Source: Psychrobacillus sp. INOP01
GTDB taxonomy: Bacteria; Bacillota; Bacilli; Bacillales_A; Planococcaceae
Assembly: GCF_018140925.1 (NCBI RefSeq)
Contig: NZ_CP073315.1
Location: 2,914,001-2,978,000 of the forward strand
DNA length: 64,000 nucleotides
Reading direction: 5' to 3'
A program made the position numbers and the translations under genes. Within the stretch, counting starts at the first letter, position 1, and the number at the start of each line of letters is the position of its first letter. The notes under the pieces are model-generated. The model did no database searches and was not told the DNA's origin. It saw only the letters and a list, made by a program, of their open reading frames with translations. Of the stretch, positions 25,047-31,587 are shown piece after piece.

Positions 25047-26735
25047 ATGAGCAAGTATCAAAAAATGTTCAAAGTTGCATTAGCAACTGCACTATCTACT
25101 AGCGTACTAGTAGCAGCAGCGTCACCAAACGCAGCACAAGCTGAAGAAGTGAAAGTACCAACTTTTTCGGATGTAAAAAATACACCGACAAACCATCTTT
25201 ACGAACCAGTTACTGATTTAGCTTCTCGCGGTATCATCACTGGGTACGAAGATGGGACATTCAAGCCGTACCAAAGCATTAATCGTATGCACGCTGCTAA
25301 AATCATGGCTTTGGCACTTGATCTAGACCTAGATATTGACAAGGTTAAAGATCCTGGTTTTACAGACATCGATAAGGATCACCCATACTATGTCCACATC
25401 GCAGCACTTGTGGAAGCAGGGGTTATCAAAGGATATAAAGACAACACTTTTGGTCCAAACAACACGCTTACAAGAGCACAAATGTCTAAAATGATTACTT
25501 TGGGATTTGATTTTGATCAACAGACTCTAGCAGAAAATCCATTTACTGATATAACAAAAGATCAAGAGTTTGCAGGATATGTTCAAACACTTTATTCAAA
25601 CGAAATCACAACTGGTACTACTGCAACAACATTTAGCCCATATTCAAACGTAACACGTGGACAAATGGCTTCGTTCATCTTCAGAAGTGAAAAAGAAATT
25701 GGTAATATTGCGGCTGAAGACTTTGGACAACTTACTAAAACTACTTTCACAGCTGGTGCAGGCCTAACGGAGGGGAAAAATGCTAGTGACGTAGCATCAT
25801 TAACTGTAGAATGGTTTGACCAAGCAGGAGCTGTACTTGGTAAAGGAACATTGAACAAGAAATTTGCAACTGATTTCCCAACAGCTAACCAACTTTCTAT
25901 GCCATTTGATGCTAACTTTAACTATGTAACGGATGGTTACTGGACAGTAGCAGGTAATTTCACTGGAGAACCAACTAAAGTGAAATTCACTGTAACATTT
26001 AAAAATGGTGATGTAGAAACAGCTGAAAATACAAGAGATTTATCTGGTAACATCGTTGTTCAAGATTTCGGTTTAGTTAGTGGAGACAGATATTCCGCTG
26101 GAGCAGGACTAACTGAATTCAAAACAGTAAGTGATATCGACACACTAAAAGTTAAATGGTTTGACTTAGCTGGTAATGTTATAGGTGAGGGAACTTTGAC
26201 AGATAAACTTGCTAAAGAGTACCCAATGGCAACTGAAATTTCAATGCCATTCGATGCTAACTTTGCTTATATTGGTGACGGATACTGGAATGTAGTAGGT
26301 AAATTCACTGGAGAACCTGCTAAAGTAGAATTCTCGGTTAAATACAAAAACGGGAAAGAAGTTACTGTAGAAAATACTAGAACAGTTTCTGGTAACATTG
26401 AAGCACAAGATTTCTCTAAAACTTCTGAAACAAGCTATTCAGCTGGTGCAGCTTTAACTGAAAACAAAAAAGTTAGCGACATTGAAACTCTAACTGCTGA
26501 GTGGTTCGATAAAGACGGAAAAGCTTTAGCAAAAGGTACAATGACAGAAAAATTTGTAACTGACTACCCAACAGCAACACAAATTTCAATGCCATTCGAC
26601 CCAGCATTTAACTACGTAACAGACGGTTTCTGGAAAACAGAAGGTGAATTCACTGGCGAACCAACAAAAGTGACATTCTCTGTTAAATACAAAAACGGTA
26701 AAGAAGCAACTGTAGACAACAACTTAGTAAAATAA
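25047..26735 (+). CDS. SLH-domain cell-surface protein with three tandem repeats
   Basis: 562 residues. Signal peptide 1-32 (ANA-QAEE). Three SLH domains at about 38-92, 103-154 and 164-215, with the characteristic GIITGYEDGTFKP, GVIKGYKDNTFGP and TRGQMASFI signatures; these bind pyruvylated secondary wall polymer. Then three imperfect ~113-residue repeats from about 223, 336 and 450, each with a [AG]GAxLTE start, a LSMPFDANF / ISMPFD core and an FTGEPTKVKF-type end. The repeats resemble no domain I know; they may be adhesive or structural. Start ATG 25047 follows GGGGGT. It is a single-gene unit. Confidence 0.88.
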   Translation: MSKYQKMFKVALATALSTSVLVAAASPNAAQAEEVKVPTFSDVKNTPTNHLYEPVTDLASRGIITGYEDGTFKPYQSINRMHAAKIMALALDLDLDIDKVKDPGFTDIDKDHPYYVHIAALVEAGVIKGYKDNTFGPNNTLTRAQMSKMITLGFDFDQQTLAENPFTDITKDQEFAGYVQTLYSNEITTGTTATTFSPYSNVTRGQMASFIFRSEKEIGNIAAEDFGQLTKTTFTAGAGLTEGKNASDVASLTVEWFDQAGAVLGKGTLNKKFATDFPTANQLSMPFDANFNYVTDGYWTVAGNFTGEPTKVKFTVTFKNGDVETAENTRDLSGNIVVQDFGLVSGDRYSAGAGLTEFKTVSDIDTLKVKWFDLAGNVIGEGTLTDKLAKEYPMATEISMPFDANFAYIGDGYWNVVGKFTGEPAKVEFSVKYKNGKEVTVENTRTVSGNIEAQDFSKTSETSYSAGAALTENKKVSDIETLTAEWFDKDGKALAKGTMTEKFVTDYPTATQISMPFDPAFNYVTDGFWKTEGEFTGEPTKVTFSVKYKNGKEATVDNNLVK

Positions 26736-26746
26736 AACACACCCCC

Positions 26747-26785
26747 AATCCATTGACCAACCCCAAAGGTCAATGGATTTTTTTA
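26747..26785 (+). terminator. Strong terminator of the SLH gene
   Basis: AATCCATTGACC / GGTCAATGGATT, 12 bp, then six T. The phased array begins about 10 bp later. Confidence 0.9.
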
Positions 26786-26795
26786 ATAAAACCCA

Positions 26796-27068
26796 CACAT
26801 AACTCCTGCTAACTACCACATAACCTTCCATAACCCCTAAATAAACCAGCCACTACCACATATCCATCTCTAACTACCGCACAGACTTTTATAACCACCA
26901 CAAAACCCTTCAATCACCACATAAACTTCCATAACCACCACATAACTCATCCCAACCACCACATAAACATGCAACCACCACATAATTCTAACAATTCATC
27001 ACATATCCAATCCTATCTACCACATAAACGTCCATATCCACCTCATAACTCATCCCGACCACCACATA
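26796..27068 (+). repeat. Left CCACATAA array flanking the second NERD gene
   Basis: Fourteen words of type CYACCACATAAM. CACATA (or its variant) is at 26796, 26817, 26838, 26857, 26878, 26899, 26918, 26939, 26960, 26979, 27000, 27021, 27042 and 27063. Steps are 21 bp except three of 19, giving a 61-bp higher-order pattern (21+21+19) in the left part. Fillers such as ACTTCCATA and CTCATCCC recur. The stretch 27069-27163 is C-rich and holds only the ribosome binding site of the next gene. Confidence 0.92.
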
Positions 27069-27163
27069 AACATGCAACCCCCCGCCCCAACACCCAACAC
27101 CAATTGCGTCACCATCCAATATCTGTTATCCTATAACCAATTCAATAGAAAGGGGCACTACTC

Positions 27164-28111
27164 ATAGAAATTATCAGACCATTACCTCAAAACTACCACG
27201 CACTAACAAGATTAAAAGCCCGCTTGCCAACGCATCATGAAAAATACCCAGCTATCCTAGAAAAACTAGACCAAATAAGCGCTGGCCACTTTGGAGAAGT
27301 ACGAACCGATCGATTCATCGAAGAAGTGCTATTTCCGCAACACCAACTACTCATCATCCCAGATTTACACACCCGATTACACTCCAAACGACACATCCAA
27401 ATAGACACACTAATACTCACCAAATCCTACATGTTAATAATCGAAATAAAAAACATCACGGGTACCCTACGATTTAAAAAAGATCCAAACCAACTAGTCC
27501 GAATAATAGACAACATAGAAGAAAAATCATATGCTTGTCCACTAACCCAACTAGACCGAAACTGCGATGGTATTAAAACACTATTTCCAAGCATCGAACT
27601 GCCCATTATACAAGCACTTGTGTTTCCATCCCAAAACACAATCATCGAAGATGCACCAAAAAACCACCATATTTTCTTCGCTAAACAAATACCGTTATTC
27701 ATCCAAAAACTAAACACTCAACCACCAATACTGACCAACCATCAGTTTAACCGAATAGCCAAACAACTCACGAAGATGAACAATAACTTCACACCTGATT
27801 CACTTTGCAATCGTATGAATATAAATCCTGAAATTCTCAAAAAGGGAGTCCTTTGCAAAAACTGCAATTCCAAACTCCATAGAAAATCACTCCAAACCTG
27901 GCACTGCAAAACGTGCTTAACAACGGAGAGAAATCCCATACCATCAAACATAGAAGACCTTTTTTTATTAATAAAACAAGACCTTTCAGTGAAAGATTGC
28001 ATGCATTATTTAGAAATAAATTCAAGATACACTATTTACAACAGCCTCAAGAAAATGAATGTAGGAAAAAGTGGATACAAAAAAACCACCAAATACAATA
28101 TACTGCACTAA
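27164..28111 (+). CDS. NERD nuclease-like protein with zinc ribbon (copy 2), probable AUA start
   Basis: About 315 residues, paralogous over its full length to the 317-residue protein at 20215-21168. Counted from 27164, catalytic-type residues are D81, E94 and K96 (HIQIDTLILT, IIEIKN), and the zinc cysteines are C231, C234, C248 and C251, the same numbers as in copy 1. The C-terminal helical domain (SNIEDLFLLIKQDLSVKDCM) is also kept. The first ordinary start, TTG 27224, has no ribosome binding site and would drop 20 conserved residues. ATA 27164 lies 8 nt after GAAAGGGG, so the start is either AUA or a mutated ATG. CCACATAA arrays flank it on both sides. Confidence 0.75.
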   Translation: MEIIRPLPQNYHALTRLKARLPTHHEKYPAILEKLDQISAGHFGEVRTDRFIEEVLFPQHQLLIIPDLHTRLHSKRHIQIDTLILTKSYMLIIEIKNITGTLRFKKDPNQLVRIIDNIEEKSYACPLTQLDRNCDGIKTLFPSIELPIIQALVFPSQNTIIEDAPKNHHIFFAKQIPLFIQKLNTQPPILTNHQFNRIAKQLTKMNNNFTPDSLCNRMNINPEILKKGVLCKNCNSKLHRKSLQTWHCKTCLTTERNPIPSNIEDLFLLIKQDLSVKDCMHYLEINSRYTIYNSLKKMNVGKSGYKKTTKYNILH

Positions 28112-28146
28112 AAAAGGAAGCCGATTCTCAAAATGGCTTCCTTTTA
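28112..28146 (+). terminator. Terminator of the second NERD gene
   Basis: AAAAGGAAGCC / GGCTTCCTTTT perfect 11-bp stem next to the stop codon. Confidence 0.85.
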
Positions 28147-28163
28147 TATTCCAAATTGGCATC

Positions 28164-28400
28164 CGCCGCATAACTCAATCCAACTACCACATAACCAACC
28201 ACAAGCACCACATAACTAGAGCCAACTACCACATACCCAACCCAAACTACCACCTATTCATCCAACCACCACATAAACTTCTATAACCACCACATAACTA
28301 GAGCCAACTACCACACAACTAAGCTAAACCACCACATATCAATCCAACCACCACATAAACTGCTATAGCCACCACATAACTAGAACCAACCACCACATAC
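28164..28400 (+). repeat. Right CCACATAA array flanking the second NERD gene
   Basis: Twelve words with CACATA or its variant at 28167, 28188, 28209, 28230, 28251, 28270, 28291, 28312, 28333, 28352, 28373 and 28394. Steps are 21 bp except two of 19, giving an 82-bp higher-order unit (3 x 21 + 19) in which the filler TAGAGCCAA/TAGAACCAA recurs at 28217, 28299 and 28381. Same orientation as the array left of the gene. It ends about 70 bp before the wecC start. Confidence 0.92.
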
Positions 28401-28504
28401 CCAACCAAAACCACCCAACCGCAACCCAAACACATCAAAAATCGCCCATTTCCATAAAATATGCTATAATATTGCAAGGTAAAAAAAGAAAGGAAGTACC
28501 CAAC

Positions 28505-29812
28505 ATGCAAAAAAAAATATGTGTGGTCGGCTTAGGTTATATCGGACTTCCAACCGCAGTAACATTCGCTAACCACGGAGTCCGCGTACATGGCGTAGAC
28601 GTAAATGAAAAAGCAGTAGAAATGATCCAAAACAAACAACTTCATATAGAAGAAGACGGCCTACAAGAGCGTTTAGATAAAGCGATAGATGAAAAACTAC
28701 TAACAGTTTCCACTAAACCGGAAGAAGCGGACGTATTCATCATTGCCGTACCTTCTCCGATTAACCGTGATAAAACAGCAAACTTAGAATATGTACGTCA
28801 AGCAACAGCATCAGTTGTTCCTTATTTAAAAGAAGGAAACCTTGTTGTTCTAGAATCTACCGTGCCACCAAAAACGGTTGAAAACATTATGCTACCGGAA
28901 CTTATAAAATCAGGTCTGAAAATTGGTGTAGAGCTATTCGTATCCCATTCACCAGAGCGCGTTATTCCTGGTCGTATCTTCGAGGAACTGACGAACAATG
29001 ACCGTATTGTTGGTGGGATAAATGATGAATCTGCCCAAATGACGAAAGAGCTTTATGAAACGTTCGTAAAAGGGACAATCCATATTACAGACGCTACAAC
29101 AGCAGAACTAGTAAAAGTAATGGAAAACACATACCGTGACGTGAATATTGCATTTGCAAACGAACTAGCAAAAATTGCAGAAACGCTAGATGTGAACATT
29201 TGGGAAGCTATTAAATTTGCAAACTTCCACCCGCGTGTGAATATCCATTATCCAGGTCCTGGAGTAGGGGGGCACTGTATCGCAGTAGACCCGTGGTTCC
29301 TAGTTGAACTTAGCTCGGAAGCAAAAATCATCGAGCTTGCTCGTAACACGAATGATGGCATGCCAGGATATACGGCGAAAAAGACAAAACAAATCCTACA
29401 AGAAGTAGCCAACAAAACAACTGGTAAAGTTGCTGTACTTGGATTAGCCTTCAAAGGGAACGTAGATGATATGCGTGAAAGTCCTTCAACAGACGTAATT
29501 CAAGAATTGCAAGACCTAGGATTAGAAGTAGTGTCATACGATCCGCATATTAAAACAAATACGCATCCAACACAAACACAATCACTAGATGAAGCAACTG
29601 CTGGAGCAGATGTTGTACTTGTACTGACAGACCATAACGAATTCAAAGCATTACAGCCAGCTTCTATCCGTGAAAACGTAGAAACTGCAGTAGTACTAGA
29701 TACGAAAAACTGCCTACTTCGTCAAACGTGGGAACAAGCGGGGTTTGCTTTTTACACGCTTGGTGATGCGAAAAATAAAAGCCAAAGTCAATTGGAGCAT
29801 CAGAACCAATGA
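28505..29812 (+). CDS. wecC: UDP-N-acetyl-D-mannosamine dehydrogenase
   Basis: A 435-residue UDP-sugar dehydrogenase. N-terminal NAD-binding ICVVGLGYIGLPTAV, central domain with the catalytic Cys258 in PGVGGHCIAVDP, and C-terminal domain with GLAFKGNVDDMRESPS. It oxidises UDP-ManNAc to UDP-ManNAcA for secondary cell-wall polymer. I chose ATG 28505 because AAAGGAAGTACCCAAC precedes it and the protein then starts in register with the family; an ATG 33 nt upstream lacks a ribosome binding site. Its stop overlaps tagA by 4 nt. The neighbouring S-layer export genes fit a role in making the polymer that SLH domains bind. Confidence 0.9.
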   Translation: MQKKICVVGLGYIGLPTAVTFANHGVRVHGVDVNEKAVEMIQNKQLHIEEDGLQERLDKAIDEKLLTVSTKPEEADVFIIAVPSPINRDKTANLEYVRQATASVVPYLKEGNLVVLESTVPPKTVENIMLPELIKSGLKIGVELFVSHSPERVIPGRIFEELTNNDRIVGGINDESAQMTKELYETFVKGTIHITDATTAELVKVMENTYRDVNIAFANELAKIAETLDVNIWEAIKFANFHPRVNIHYPGPGVGGHCIAVDPWFLVELSSEAKIIELARNTNDGMPGYTAKKTKQILQEVANKTTGKVAVLGLAFKGNVDDMRESPSTDVIQELQDLGLEVVSYDPHIKTNTHPTQTQSLDEATAGADVVLVLTDHNEFKALQPASIRENVETAVVLDTKNCLLRQTWEQAGFAFYTLGDAKNKSQSQLEHQNQ

Positions 29813-30516
29813 AGGAAATGATACTTGGTGTAAAAGTCGACACCGATAATTACGATGAACTCATAAAAAAACTGTTCAAACGTATCGACAGTAAAGAAAA
29901 ATCACTCGTAGTTGCGATAAACCCTGAAAAGCTTATGAAGGCAAAAGAAGATCAATCCTTAAAAGACCTCCTAAACCGTGCGGAATTTCAAATTCCAGAC
30001 GGGATAGGAGTCATCCTTGCTTCGAAGCTTAACAAAGGAAATATCAAATCTCGTGTTACGGGTATAGATATGATGGATCGTATCGTAAGAGAAGCAGCAA
30101 GAACTGGGAAGTCCATATTTTTATACGGAGCAAAGCCGGGTGTAGCGGAAAGCGCAGCCGAAGCACTTAAATTTACATATGCTTCGCTTCAAATTGCTGG
30201 TACACAGGATGGCTACGAAAAAGATAACGAAAAAGTCATTCAAAAGATAAACGACGCAAAACCAGATATTCTATTCGTTGCAATGGGATCACCTCGCCAG
30301 GAAGAATGGATCGAAGCAAATCGGGACAAACTTTATCCATCCCTTTACCAAGGTGTGGGTGGTTCATTTGACGTATTAGCTGGGAATGTAAAACGTGCAC
30401 CAGGGTTTTTCCAAAAGACAGGGCTTGAGTGGTTTTATCGTCTTGCAAAAGAACCAAGCCGCTTAAAAAGACAGCTAGTCCTACCAAAGTTCTTAATAGA
30501 AACTTTAAAAAAGTAA
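29809..30516 (+). CDS. tagA: WecG/TagA-family N-acetylmannosaminyltransferase
   Basis: A 235-residue GT26-family glycosyltransferase that adds ManNAc(A) to undecaprenyl-PP-GlcNAc at the membrane inner face, committing lipid-linked sugar to teichoic acid or secondary wall polymer. Hallmarks: the catalytic Asp64 in QIPDGIGV, FLYGAKPGV, FVAMGSPRQEEWI, and the C-terminal GGSFDVLAGNVKRAP plus EWFYRLAKEPSRLKR, which helps bind the membrane. Start ATG overlaps the wecC stop (AATGA). The specific polymer is inferred from the S-layer context. Confidence 0.9.
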   Translation: MKEMILGVKVDTDNYDELIKKLFKRIDSKEKSLVVAINPEKLMKAKEDQSLKDLLNRAEFQIPDGIGVILASKLNKGNIKSRVTGIDMMDRIVREAARTGKSIFLYGAKPGVAESAAEALKFTYASLQIAGTQDGYEKDNEKVIQKINDAKPDILFVAMGSPRQEEWIEANRDKLYPSLYQGVGGSFDVLAGNVKRAPGFFQKTGLEWFYRLAKEPSRLKRQLVLPKFLIETLKK

Positions 30517-30561
30517 TTAAAAAAAATTTCAAATATTTACTACTTGACACTTGTTTATCTA

Positions 30562-30692
30562 TTGAAGTTTTAAACAAAAGATGGTAGCATGAAATTGTAA
30601 GGATCGTTTCCTCAGAATATATAAATTATTAAAAAAGTCGGTTGGTTGCCCACGCAAAAAAGCCTAAGTAGAATTTCTACTTAGGCTTTTTT
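30562..30692 (+). ncRNA. Candidate small RNA (promoter plus terminator without a frame)
   Basis: Downstream of tagA, a promoter-like TTGAAG (30562-30567), 17 nt, TAGCAT (30585-30590) is followed by about 65 nt without a reading frame, then the perfect terminator at 30656-30692. Transcription from it would give an RNA of roughly 95 nt. Alternatively this is only the tagA terminator region. Confidence 0.3.
30656..30692. terminator. Bidirectional terminator between tagA and slaP
   Basis: AAAAAAGCCTAAGTAGA pairs perfectly with its complement across a 3-nt loop. A6 on one side and T6 on the other serve both converging operons. Confidence 0.92.
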
Positions 30693-30699
30693 GTGTTAT

Positions 30700-31587
30700 T
30701 CAATTGTGCTCGATTACTTTTACGGACCAGCTAGTGAAATCGGGCTGGTCTTTTAGCACCATTTCTTTTGGGAAGACGAATGTCCACGGCTTACTTGTAT
30801 TAGCTTGAACAGTAAGTGGGGGAAGAGTAAATGCACCCTTTGCCACAGTTTCTTTTGTTGTATCCATGACCTCAAGGGGGAGCTGACTAATAGTAATATC
30901 CTTTTCATGACCACTTCTTATTAATACAGTTACGCTCAAACTTCCATCCTCTTGCAAGCTTTGCTGCAAGCCCATGAAATTGACTTCATTTTTCTTTGGT
31001 GGGGTTAAATCCTCTACAATTTTTCTTAATTGATCCTTATTCGCAGTAGCTAAGGACTTCTCCCAATTTTCGTCTAAGTCTAAACGGTGTGGAAGCTTTT
31101 GCTCAAATGCAATGGACCAGTTTTCCTTCAAGATTTGGTCAGCCGGAACAACTAAATGCTCTTTTTCAAAAGTAACAATCCAAGGCATAGCACTCTCAGC
31201 AGGAATTGTTCCTAGCTCACTTAAATCTGCATCTATACGAGCAACTAATTTTCCATCCTCACCAAACAAAACCAGTGGGGTAATACCCATGTTAATTTCT
31301 TTTGCTAATGATTGACGGAAGAAAAACTGTGCATGTACAGTTTCTCCGTCAATCTTCAACTCAATCGGTGCAAGGGAAAGCTGATTTCGCTTTAAGGGCT
31401 GTAATTCATTTAGCAGGAATTGAAAATAATATTGATCTTCTACTTGCTTCGGTTTTCCACCGTAGAAGTATAGTTTCGTATGAATTTCTTCTTCCGTCGC
31501 TTCAGATGCATTATCCATTAAGTCTTTCGAAGCGATGGCAGACTCTTTCTGTTGTTTCTTAGAAGTACGTTTGAAAAAAGGGATCAT
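30700..31587 (-). CDS. slaP: Accessory Sec system S-layer assembly protein SlaP
   Basis: A 295-residue protein matching SlaP of Bacillus anthracis in context and layout: an acidic, Lys-rich N-terminus, then two copies of the SLAP repeat domain (about 75-175, PIELKIDGETVHAQFFFRQS; about 200-295, VNFMGLQQSLQEDGSLSVTV). SlaP works with SecA2 in exporting S-layer proteins. No signal peptide, so it acts in the cytoplasm or at the membrane. Its ATG overlaps the secA2 stop (ATGA), confirming an operon. Confidence 0.85.
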   Translation of the reverse strand: MIPFFKRTSKKQQKESAIASKDLMDNASEATEEEIHTKLYFYGGKPKQVEDQYYFQFLLNELQPLKRNQLSLAPIELKIDGETVHAQFFFRQSLAKEINMGITPLVLFGEDGKLVARIDADLSELGTIPAESAMPWIVTFEKEHLVVPADQILKENWSIAFEQKLPHRLDLDENWEKSLATANKDQLRKIVEDLTPPKKNEVNFMGLQQSLQEDGSLSVTVLIRSGHEKDITISQLPLEVMDTTKETVAKGAFTLPPLTVQANTSKPWTFVFPKEMVLKDQPDFTSWSVKVIEHN

